Below are positions 1 through 5,411 of a stretch of DNA of 7,057 bases, piece by piece. This DNA comes from Gammaproteobacteria bacterium. GTDB taxonomy: Bacteria > Pseudomonadota > Gammaproteobacteria > Steroidobacterales > Steroidobacteraceae. A model generated the notes under the pieces. It searched no databases. It was not told where the DNA came from and was given only the letters and a program-made list of their open reading frames with translations. A program made the position numbers and the translations under genes. The first letter of the stretch is position 1; the number at the start of each line of letters is the position of its first letter. The stretch is taken from positions 1-7,057 of the forward strand of contig JASHUC010000001.1 in the NCBI GenBank assembly GCA_030040235.1. The letters run 5' to 3'.

Positions 1-2
1 TT

Positions 3-1391
3 GTCTCACTGTTCCGCGCCAATCCGGAGACCTGGCTATCTCTGGCTGCGATCAAGTCGACCATCGAAAAGGTGCCCGACCGAACGTTGCGAAACTGGCT
101 GCAGGAGCTGGTTAAAGAAGGAGCAGTTGAGGCCCGCGGCGAGCGCAAGGGGCGACGCTATCGATTGCGGCCAGGCCAGATGCAGGGCATCGCGGCCGGC
201 ATCTCCGCGGCGCCCGAGCGAATCACCGGCACTCACGAGATTTTTTCGCCGGAGAGCCTCGCCCTGATCCGCCGGATCGAGGCGCCGATCTACGCCCGCC
301 CGCCCGCTACTTACCGGGAGGACTGGCTTCAGTCTTACGTTCCGAAAAAGAGCGCGTATCTCTCGCAGGAAAGGCGCGCAGAACTCGCCGCTCTCGGCAA
401 GCGCGATCCCATTTATGGGAGAGCCGGCACCTACATCAAGAAAATCTACGACCGCCTGCTGATCGATTTCAGCTTCAACTCCTCGAGGCTCGAGGGCAAC
501 ACCTACTCGCTCGCCGACACCGAGAAGCTCCTACTGCAGGGCGCGGCGGCGCCCGGCAAGCCCAATGCCGAGCGCATCATGATCCTGAATCATAAGGAGG
601 CCATCGCCTACGTCGTGCGCGACGTCCCAGCCGTGCCGGTGGACGAGCCGACGATCCGGACGCTTCACTATCTTCTTGCGGACAGCCTGGTCGCCCCCGA
701 GCTCGCTGGCCAGATCCGCGATGAGAGTGTGCGTGTCAGCGGCACCACATACGCGCCGCTCGAGGGGCGGGAGCGGTTGAAGAGACTATTGGACGCAGTA
801 CTCGCGACGGCGCGCGCGATTGCCGATCCCTTTGAGCAGGGCTTTTTCCTGCTGGTACATATCTCCTATCTGCAGCCGTTCATCGACGTCAACAAGCGCA
901 CCGCCCGCCTCGCATCGATCATTCCGTTGATCAAAGGGGACTATGTGCCGCAGTCGTTCGTCGATGCGGACCAAGATGCATATCTCAAAGCCACCATCGC
1001 GGTGTATGAGCTCAACGAGGTTGGGCCGCTGGCGGACATTTATGCCTGGTCATATCGGCGCAGCTGTCAGCGCTTCGATACGACTGCGCTGGCGGTGGGG
1101 TTCGATGAGATCGCGGCGCTTTACCGAACGCAGCGGCGTGCGATGGTGACGGATCTGGTGCGATCGAAGATCCTGCCCGATAAGGTGGCCGAGTGGGTCA
1201 CGGAGCATGTTCCGGTCGCAGTGCAGCCTCAGCACCGGGAGAAATTCATCAGCGATGTCCTCGCGGAGATCGAGCACCTGGACGCATCGAGGATCAGGGG
1301 ACTGGGCATCACCAAACGGGAGTTCGAGGCGTGGGAGCAGCTGAAACGGGTGGGACAGATGCTGCATGCTCCTCCGGGGAACCCAAAGTAG
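3..1391 (+). CDS. Fic-domain protein with N-terminal winged helix, 5' partial
   Basis: Fic proteins usually transfer AMP from ATP to a hydroxyl group of a target protein. The reading frame is open to the left edge. A GTG at 72 could start it but would cut a winged-helix DNA-binding module (about 3-165), so the true start lies upstream of the window. The Fic part has an inhibitory-helix motif, S-S-R-L-E-G-N at 480-500, matching the (S/T)xxxE(G/N) pattern with Glu at 492-494. The core motif at 873-908 reads QPFIDVNKRTAR, where the family pattern is HPFx(D/E)GNGRxxR. The catalytic His is therefore Gln and the first Gly is Val, while Phe, Asp, Asn and both Arg are kept. A helical C-terminal part follows and ends at TAG 1389-1391. 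AMP transfer may be lost or altered, and the DNA-binding part suggests a regulatory role; both are inference. The family call is very secure and the function is not. Confidence 0.94.
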   Translation, partial: VSLFRANPETWLSLAAIKSTIEKVPDRTLRNWLQELVKEGAVEARGERKGRRYRLRPGQMQGIAAGISAAPERITGTHEIFSPESLALIRRIEAPIYARPPATYREDWLQSYVPKKSAYLSQERRAELAALGKRDPIYGRAGTYIKKIYDRLLIDFSFNSSRLEGNTYSLADTEKLLLQGAAAPGKPNAERIMILNHKEAIAYVVRDVPAVPVDEPTIRTLHYLLADSLVAPELAGQIRDESVRVSGTTYAPLEGRERLKRLLDAVLATARAIADPFEQGFFLLVHISYLQPFIDVNKRTARLASIIPLIKGDYVPQSFVDADQDAYLKATIAVYELNEVGPLADIYAWSYRRSCQRFDTTALAVGFDEIAALYRTQRRAMVTDLVRSKILPDKVAEWVTEHVPVAVQPQHREKFISDVLAEIEHLDASRIRGLGITKREFEAWEQLKRVGQMLHAPPGNPK

Positions 1392-1675
1392 CTGCAAAAA
1401 TTCCCACACGGCGTGCGTCGACTCGTGACGCAGATCCGGTGGAGGCGGGTGACGGTCGGGTAGGAACAAAGCCGTGTCCGAACATGAAGAGCCACGACTG
1501 CAACTGCTGAAACTCCACTTCGGCGGCCGCAAAGATGGATGCGGGGTCGGACGTCGCGCTTTGACCGAGCGTCGGAAGTAGACCGATCCGCGCCGCCGGT
1601 GGGGAACCTGCGTTGGCGGGCCCCGCAGCCGGTGGTCACTATGACTCTCGGGCGCCGGAAGGTGGCGAGCGTCGT

Positions 1676-1865
1676 GGATGTACCACAAGTCGTACAGGTC
1701 GCGAGGCTCCCGACGGGCATCGTCGGTCAGGGCGAGCGTCTTCCGAACAAGCTTGACGAGCCGAGCTCGGGGATCACCGAACACTCCCTGCACGGTTGCC
1801 AGGGGACGAAAGCCGGCGAAGGCGTACGCATGGACCAGCCGTCGCCGTTTGCGTGGTTTGGGCAT
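1676..1865 (-). pseudogene. Chimeric relic: short basic ORF joined to AbiEii-like nucleotidyltransferase piece
   Basis: Read from ATG at 1865 on the minus strand, the first ~40 residues (MPKPRKRRR..., then AGFRP, GVFGDPRAR) resemble a small arginine-rich ORF recurring in proteobacterial accessory DNA, as far as I recall. From about residue 43 the character changes: ALTDDARREPRDLYDLWYI at about 1733-1677 matches the conserved RDLYDL(W/Y)YL segment of the AbiEii/DUF1814 nucleotidyltransferases. These are toxins of abortive-infection and type IV toxin-antitoxin systems. After DLWYI the frame stays open into the Fic gene, but the residues lose all family likeness. Neither half is complete and no catalytic G-S/D-x-D core is present, so a working product is unlikely. 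The AbiEii match rests on one short motif. Confidence 0.45.
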
Positions 1866-2038
1866 CCGCAGATCATGCCAAAAATCCAGACCCCTGCAAT
1901 GGCGCTAAAATCCCAGGAAAATAGGCTCCGCAGCGTCGCATGACCCTCGTCTTTACCCACACTTTTCCGCGAAGACCCCATTTAATAAATCGGAGCTCCT
2001 CATAGCTACTCGAGAGATCCAGGCTGATAGGCTGCTTG

Positions 2039-2080
2039 CAAAATGGCGGTGCTAATGCCATTCTGAGTCTCAAAATGGCG
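2039..2080. repeat. Short direct and inverted repeats, possible insertion-sequence end
   Basis: The 10-mer CAAAATGGCG occurs at 2039-2048 and again at 2071-2080. Between the copies, AATGGC (2042-2047) and GCCATT (2057-2062) form an inverted pair with a 9-base loop. On the minus strand this reads as repeated CGCCATTTTG and a CATTTTGAGACTCAG segment, which reminds me of the multiple terminal repeats of IS21-family elements. No transposase gene is visible here, so the element assignment is a weak inference; the repeats themselves are seen directly. Confidence 0.4.
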
Positions 2081-2127
2081 TTCAGGCATCGGGAGATCCG
2101 AGCGTGATCGCTGGTGCGCGCGGCGCA

Positions 2128-2547
2128 CTATGCCCAAGGGTTGATGAGCGATTTCACGGAAGCCTCGAAGTCCGCCGTGTTCCGGGTAACCAATGTAAGG
2201 CCGTGAACCTGCGCGGTCGCCGCAATGAGTGCATCCATCGCGTGAATGGTCCGCCCGCGCGCTTCGCATCGCGCAACTAGCCGCCCCCATTCATCCGCGA
2301 TGGCCCCGTCCACTCCGACGATCCTGGCTTCGAACCGCAGCGCCAGCTCCCCGCGGAGCCATTCATCGAGCCGCCGGCGCCGGGCACTCGCGGGCAAGCG
2401 TTCGATGCCGTGGCGCAGCTCCGCGAATGTCACAACGCTGAGGAAGACCTCGTCTTCGTCAACCCGGGCGAGCCATCCGACGAGGCCTGCGTTGGGCCGC
2501 GGCTTCGTCCACTCGGAGACGACATTCGTATCGAGCAGAAAGCTCAC
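2128..2547 (-). CDS. vapC: VapC-family PIN-domain toxin ribonuclease
   Basis: PIN-domain toxins of this family are Mg2+-dependent ribonucleases that cut RNA (often tRNA or rRNA) and stop growth when their antitoxin is lost. The 139-residue length is typical. The acidic metal-binding residues are in place: Asp6 in SFLLDTNVVSEW, Glu43 in TFAELRHGIE and Asp105 in HAMDALIAATA, followed by the TRNTADFE segment (Asp126). The start is GTG 2547-2545, which overlaps the TGA stop of the antitoxin gene as GTGA. The frame is open further upstream, but that extension only reads through the antitoxin gene out of frame and has no family likeness. The stop is TAG at 2130-2128. The toxin appears intact and translationally coupled to its antitoxin. 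Its RNA target cannot be read from the sequence. Confidence 0.93.
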   Translation of the reverse strand: MSFLLDTNVVSEWTKPRPNAGLVGWLARVDEDEVFLSVVTFAELRHGIERLPASARRRRLDEWLRGELALRFEARIVGVDGAIADEWGRLVARCEARGRTIHAMDALIAATAQVHGLTLVTRNTADFEASVKSLINPWA

Positions 2548-2798
2548 AGGTTCGACGTGCGCAGCGGATCCTTGGAGCGGCGGACCTGCACCCCGGAGCC
2601 GCGCAGCGGTGAGGCCTTGAAGAAATCGGCCAGCGTTCCACTGCGCTGAGTCTTGCGCTCCCATTCCTCGACACCGACGACGACCGCAGTCCGCCGGCCG
2701 TTGCGGGTGATGACCTGCGGACCATGCGTGCGTGCGTTATCGATGACTTCGCTTAGCTTCGCCTTAGCCTGAGCGACTGTCCAGATGTCAGTGTCCAT
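2544..2798 (-). CDS. Phd/YefM-family antitoxin
   Basis: This 84-residue protein is the partner of the PIN toxin and should both neutralise it and repress the operon. The N-terminal half, with TVAQAKAKLSEVIDNA followed by GPQVITRNGRRTAVVV, is the usual Phd/YefM fold that dimerises and binds DNA. The C-terminal part (LADFFKASPLRGSGV onward) is the variable toxin-binding tail, matching the F-x-x-S-P-L-R-G type tail seen in VapC-linked antitoxins. ATG at 2798-2796 is preceded by GGGGTG at 2812-2807, eight bases away, a reasonable ribosome binding site. The stop TGA (2546-2544) overlaps the toxin's GTG start. The gene lies just downstream of a TATAAT box and three tandem repeats, as expected of an autoregulated module. 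No defects are seen. Confidence 0.92.
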   Translation of the reverse strand: MDTDIWTVAQAKAKLSEVIDNARTHGPQVITRNGRRTAVVVGVEEWERKTQRSGTLADFFKASPLRGSGVQVRRSKDPLRTSNL

Positions 2799-2813
2799 AG
2801 GTGATGCACCCCA

Positions 2814-2840
2814 ATAGTCACGATAGTCATTATAGTCATT
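2814..2840. repeat. Three tandem 9-bp repeats, candidate antitoxin operator
   Basis: On the plus strand the block reads ATAGTCACG, ATAGTCATT, ATAGTCATT: three head-to-tail 9-mers that keep TAGTCA at 2815, 2824 and 2833. The 9-base step is close to one helical turn, so protein subunits would bind nearly the same face of the DNA. The block covers the -10 box and start region of the operon. Binding by the Phd-type antitoxin is inferred from position and from the known autoregulation of this family. Confidence 0.6.
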
Positions 2841-2856
2841 TCACAAGCCGCCGCAA
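2829..2856 (-). promoter_or_regulatory. Likely sigma-70 promoter of the toxin-antitoxin operon
   Basis: On the minus strand, 2834-2829 reads TATAAT, a perfect -10 box. A weak -35 candidate, TTGCGG at 2856-2851, lies 16 bases upstream. Transcription would begin near 2822, giving a leader of about 24 bases that carries the GGGGTG ribosome binding site. The -10 box lies inside the repeat block at 2814-2840, so a repressor bound there would block RNA polymerase. Confidence 0.55.
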
Positions 2857-3034
2857 TCTGTCGCCGGCACACCGCACTCCTTATCTTGAGAAGTGGGTTC
2901 GCTCTTTCGGTGGTGGCTACGGCCAGACCTGTGGCGGCGCATCCGGCTGGCAGAACCCGGCATGGATTCCCTCCGCGGAACCTCGCTCCAGGATGGCGGT
3001 CGGATTGCCCAGACAACAACAATCGGGGGCGACG

Positions 3035-3484
3035 ATGCGTCTCGGCACCCTTCTCTTTGGCACGGTGCTCGTATTGACCGTGACCGCCGCAGGCGCTGCC
3101 CCTTCGCGCACGTTCCAGGTGCGCGACTCCGTCACCATGTCGTACTTCGGAACGTTATCGAGATCTGCCCCAGCGGACCTCGATGACGATGGCCTCCTCT
3201 CACCGGACGGTCGACACTTCGTGAAGGTGACCAACCGCGGTGTACTTCCGCAGGGTGCAAGCGAAGGCACGATCTGGATATTCGACACCGAAGCCGTGCG
3301 TCGGTGTGTCAATCACCCGAATCTCCCACATTCGTGGGCAGCCGGAACTCTTCGAGAGCGTGAATTAGGCTTCTCAAGCGGGCTAGTGCCGAGCGCTACA
3401 GAACGACCTGTAGAGGAAAATCCAGCAAAGAACCGCGCGTGGCCACTGTTGGCCGACTACGTAGATTGGGGTCCGCCAGCGTGA
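3035..3484 (+). CDS. Exported protein resembling the N-terminus of S9-type peptidase/isopeptidase, apparently truncated
   Basis: The chosen ATG at 3035 follows a GGGGG run at 3024-3028 and begins a clear signal peptide (MRLGTLLFGTVLVLTVTAAGAA, residues 1-22), so the product should be exported. The frame is open back to 2801, but the extra residues look like leader DNA. The mature part has FQVRDSVTMSYFG, then LLSPDGRHFVKVTNRGVLPQG and TIWIFDTEAVRR. The S-P-D-G and I-W-x-F-D-T segments are the first propeller blade seen at the start of S9 prolyl-oligopeptidase-like proteins, including Atxe2-type lasso-peptide isopeptidases. Those proteins are about 650-700 residues with a C-terminal Ser-Asp-His hydrolase domain. 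This one stops at 149 residues, and the last ~45 lose the family character. It is probably a 5' remnant joined to unrelated DNA; a small stand-alone propeller protein is less likely. Confidence 0.55.
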   Translation: MRLGTLLFGTVLVLTVTAAGAAPSRTFQVRDSVTMSYFGTLSRSAPADLDDDGLLSPDGRHFVKVTNRGVLPQGASEGTIWIFDTEAVRRCVNHPNLPHSWAAGTLRERELGFSSGLVPSATERPVEENPAKNRAWPLLADYVDWGPPA

Positions 3485-3535
3485 GCGGCGAGCTGAGCGG
3501 TGATGAAGGTCGTCACCATTTTCGCGGCTGGTGCG

Positions 3536-3718
3536 TCAGCTTGGAAAGACGTGCCTGAATCGCTTCAGACCTCGATGGACCTCCTCCATAAAGCCACAAC
3601 CATACCGCATGCCTTCGCCCGCATCGACTTTGCCTGTCGTAAGAGGGTTGGTATGACGAGCATCGAGCAGTCGATTGTTTATCGGCACCGTCGCGACCGC
3701 ATGGGTCGTGACAAGGAT
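3536..3718 (-). pseudogene. Fragment of a beta-lactamase-family (class C-like) serine hydrolase
   Basis: Between TGA codons at 3721-3719 and 3538-3536 the minus strand is open with no plausible start. The translation includes NNRLLDARHTN, then LTTGKVDAGEGM, RYGCGFMEE and a following HRGLKRFRH. This matches the stretch after the active site in PF00144 serine hydrolases, where L(L)TTGKV is followed by the YxYGF segment and a G-H motif. Only about 55 residues remain. The S-x-x-K and Y-x-N catalytic motifs are absent, and the frame ends soon after RFRH, where the family usually continues with GHGGG. It lies just downstream of the secreted-protein gene on the same strand. The motif match is fair and non-function is near certain. 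Confidence 0.6.
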
Positions 3719-3727
3719 TCATCGATC

Positions 3728-4225
3728 TCATCCGCGCGCAGCTCTCTCGGTCTTCGCCGCAGCGGTGACCGTTCGATATGTTCCCAGACTTGCTCCGCTC
3801 GTGATCCGCTTGGGGTTCCCGTCCACCTTGATCACCTTTCCGGGCGTGCTGGCCGCTTTAACCAGCGACACCGTCACCAATGCGATGTAGTGCACATGGC
3901 CCAGCTGGAAATACAACAGTTTCTTCGGTGGATAGCTCGTCAGCCAAGTTGTTCCGCAATGGGGAGCGCCGTCGAAGAAAACCGCGTAACTCCCCGACGG
4001 TTGGGGATGGCAGATCTCGTCTGCCGCCGCAATCATCTTCTGCGCCCGCAGGTAGTCGGCGAAATTGGTCTGACGCAAGTGTTCGAGGTCGGCGTCGTTG
4101 TAGAGCTCGACGTAGAGCTCGACAACCTTGCGCAGCGGTTCGACAGCTGTCTGCCCGACGGAGACCCTACCCCATGGGACGACCAGGACGAGACCCAGGA
4201 CGGCTAGACCTATCGCTGCTCGCAT
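3728..4225 (-). CDS. Secreted protein of unknown function
   Basis: This is a 165-residue protein I do not recognise. ATG at 4225-4223 is preceded by GGAGG seven bases away, a strong ribosome binding site that decides the start; the open frame above it (to 4252) is not needed. Residues 1-27 form a signal peptide (MRAAIGLAVLGLVLVVPWG..., small residues near Gly23-Ala27), so the product should be periplasmic or secreted. The mature part starts with a helical segment (VEPLRKVVELYVELYNDADLE), then FADYLRAQKMIAAADEIC, a Cys- and Pro-containing middle (ICHPQPSG, PHCGTTW) and a beta-rich end (LLYFQLGHVHYIALVTVSL). Two cysteines about 20 residues apart could form a disulfide. The helix-then-sheet order vaguely recalls NTF2-like folds, but that is a guess. 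Codon use is clean and the gene looks intact, although its neighbours are broken fragments. Confidence 0.8.
   Translation of the reverse strand: MRAAIGLAVLGLVLVVPWGRVSVGQTAVEPLRKVVELYVELYNDADLEHLRQTNFADYLRAQKMIAAADEICHPQPSGSYAVFFDGAPHCGTTWLTSYPPKKLLYFQLGHVHYIALVTVSLVKAASTPGKVIKVDGNPKRITSGASLGTYRTVTAAAKTERAARG
4100..4123. repeat. Perfect 12-bp tandem duplication inside the secreted-protein gene
   Basis: GTAGAGCTCGAC occurs twice back to back. In the gene it encodes VELY twice, inside the first predicted helix of the mature protein. The copies are identical at every base, which points to a recent slippage duplication or a length-variable site. The four-residue insertion keeps the frame. Confidence 0.85.
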
Positions 4226-4396
4226 CGCACGTCCTCCGTGTTGCGTCGGCATAGCGTACTCCCGTCCTCACGCAATTCCCAATGACGGCGGCAGCGGGGC
4301 TGTCACGACGCGCCGCGGACGGCGTAGCCGAGCCTAACCGACCCGATAGGTGCCGTTCGTGGAGGTCGGGATCGTTGCATCCTGCTACGCGAGGCG

Positions 4397-4740
4397 TCAG
4401 CCGAGTTGCCTGCCCGATATGGGCGCGTCCGGCCTCGACCACACCACCGCGATGTCGCCGGCCACGTCTTTGCCATTGTTGCCCGTCTTGTCGGCGATCC
4501 TCCAACCCTTCGGAACCGTAGCCGGCCGTCTCCCGTCGTGCAGTTCACGATCCAACCGGTGAGGCGTTCGCGCGACTCGCCAATGGAGGCTTTTATTAAC
4601 AAAAGACGGCGCAGGTTGGCTGCCATGGCGGCGGGTGTGCTCGTGTCATGCGGGTCGCCCGGGGGCGAACGGTTCAGAATCAACCAGCCGAGGTCTCCCG
4701 CTGTAGCGGGCGTCGGCTCGACCGCTTCCAGTCATTCAAG
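4397..4740 (-). pseudogene. Frameshifted C-terminal half of a class A beta-lactamase
   Basis: Class A enzymes hydrolyse beta-lactams in the periplasm. Reading down the minus strand from about 4677, the residues LNRSPPGDPHDTSTP, AAMAANLRRLLL, then SRERLTGWIVNCTTGD align with the segment after Glu166-Asn170 (PGDxxDTxTPxAMA...). The frame breaks at about 4519 and continues shifted as VPKGWRIADKTG then DVAGDIAVVW, which includes the K-T-G box (Lys234 region), and ends at TGA 4399-4397. Just upstream of LNRS the bases around 4684-4696 resemble a damaged TRLDR segment, with the Glu166 codon apparently lost. The S-x-x-K and S-D-N motifs are not found in 4740-4860. At least one frameshift and the loss of the N-terminal half make this a dead gene. 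The left boundary is firm; the upper boundary is approximate. Confidence 0.8.
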
Positions 4741-4879
4741 CGTCCGCGTGATGCGCCGAATACATCTGGTACATCGATCGTGAACCCAGAACTTCCTCGG
4801 CAAATGCGGCGGCGGTGTTTACCGGCTACCTTGAGCACGCTGTCTTCTGTCCCGAGCCCTGCTTCAGCGGCCGGCGACT
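4700..4879. other. Scrambled sequence between two superfamily fragments
   Basis: I read both strands here for the missing N-terminal half of the class A beta-lactamase and for the body of a serine hydrolase. Neither S-x-x-K nor S-D-N is found. On the minus strand NTAAAFAEEVL appears near 4815-4783, but it is bounded by stop codons and cannot be placed in the family with confidence. No gene is supported in this interval apart from the start of the plus-strand fragment at 4835. Confidence 0.4.
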
Positions 4880-5074
4880 TTGCGCGAGCGGCTTCCTGCC
4901 CTGCACAAAATGCTCGCGAGCTTGGGAGCGATCCAGTCTCTCACCTTCGTCGAGCTCAATTGGGTATACGGCGACATCTACAAGGTGAAGTTCGCGAATG
5001 GCTCGGTCTATTGGGCGATCGTGCTCGATCCGAAAGGCACGATCGTAGTGAAGGGACTCAACGACGCCAGATAA
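4835..5074 (+). pseudogene. C-terminal accessory-domain fragment of a serine hydrolase-type protein
   Basis: The frame opens after TGA at 4832-4834 and ends at TAA 5072-5074. It has no proper start; a TTG at 4880 is the only start-like codon and has no convincing ribosome binding site. The translation, LPALHKMLASLGAIQSLTF then GDIYKVKFANGSVYWAIVL and DPKGTI, has the pattern of a small alpha-beta domain that follows the catalytic domain in many PF00144 serine hydrolases (helix, SLGxxxSxxF, then YxVxFxxG..W.I.L..DG). About 80 residues remain and no catalytic domain precedes them on this strand. It could instead be expressed as a short protein from TTG 4880 (64 residues), but I favour a 3' remnant. 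The domain likeness is from memory. Confidence 0.5.
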
Positions 5075-5411
5075 GTTGTCGAGGCAATCGTCCAGAACGG
5101 GAAGCTCGGCGACGTGAACCGGTCTTCTACTGACCGGACATTCAGCCTTATGCATTTACAAATGGCTGACGTGCCATAGCGCCGTCGGTCGCAGGCATTG
5201 TGTGTCAACTCATGTCCGCCAGGCGACCGTTCATACTCCCCGGGATGCCAATCGCACCTTTGGTCTGTTGCGCTATCGCCCCGAGTCGCAGGCTGGCAAG
5301 CGCGACGACGGAACGCGCCAGACGCCTACTTCACTGCAGGGCAAAGCTCGGAGATTCGACACGGTTCAAGAATCGCAAGTCTAGGGACATCCGCGGCATA
5401 GGGGGGCAACC
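5075..5411. other. 337-bp stretch upstream of the ABC operon, no gene seen
   Basis: All three plus frames are open near 5200-5400, but the translations (Arg/Ser/Pro-rich) lack any family character and overlap one another. No recognisable terminator hairpin follows the TAA at 5074. The promoter of the ABC operon should lie here, but I could not find a -35/-10 pair good enough to report. An AGGGGGGC run at 5400-5407, close before ATG 5412, is the likely ribosome binding site. Confidence 0.5.

Larger units (their letters stand above)
1392..2127. other. 736-bp stretch with no intact gene
   Basis: Nothing between the Fic stop and the VapC stop reads as a complete gene. Several frames are open because the DNA is GC-rich, but their translations are arginine/proline/serine-rich and show no family motifs. 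The only protein-like signal is the minus-strand relic at 1676-1865. Short repeats at 2039-2080 may mark a mobile-element end. I see no convincing hairpin terminator after the Fic stop. The stretch looks like worn remains of earlier insertions. Confidence 0.6.

Noticed and set aside
1050..1675. Lower part of a long minus-strand open frame running from 1865 into the Fic gene
   Set aside because: Beyond the AbiEii-like motif the residues lose family likeness, and the frame runs antisense through the well-supported Fic gene.
1539..1943. 134-codon plus-strand open frame
   Set aside because: It is antisense to the relic at 1676-1865, has no domain-like pattern and no good ribosome binding site.
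3500..4207. 235-codon plus-strand open frame
   Set aside because: It lies antisense to the secreted-protein gene and the serine-hydrolase fragment, both of which have better protein character.
4591..4606. CTTTT/AAAAG inverted pair considered as a terminator
   Set aside because: The arms are only 5 bases of A/T, and it lies inside the conserved LLL segment of the beta-lactamase relic.
4648..5133. 161-codon plus-strand open frame
   Set aside because: Low-complexity Arg/Ser/Pro composition; it overlaps the better-supported fragment at 4835-5074 in another frame.
4826..5155. 109-codon minus-strand open frame
   Set aside because: It is the antisense shadow of the plus-strand accessory-domain fragment.
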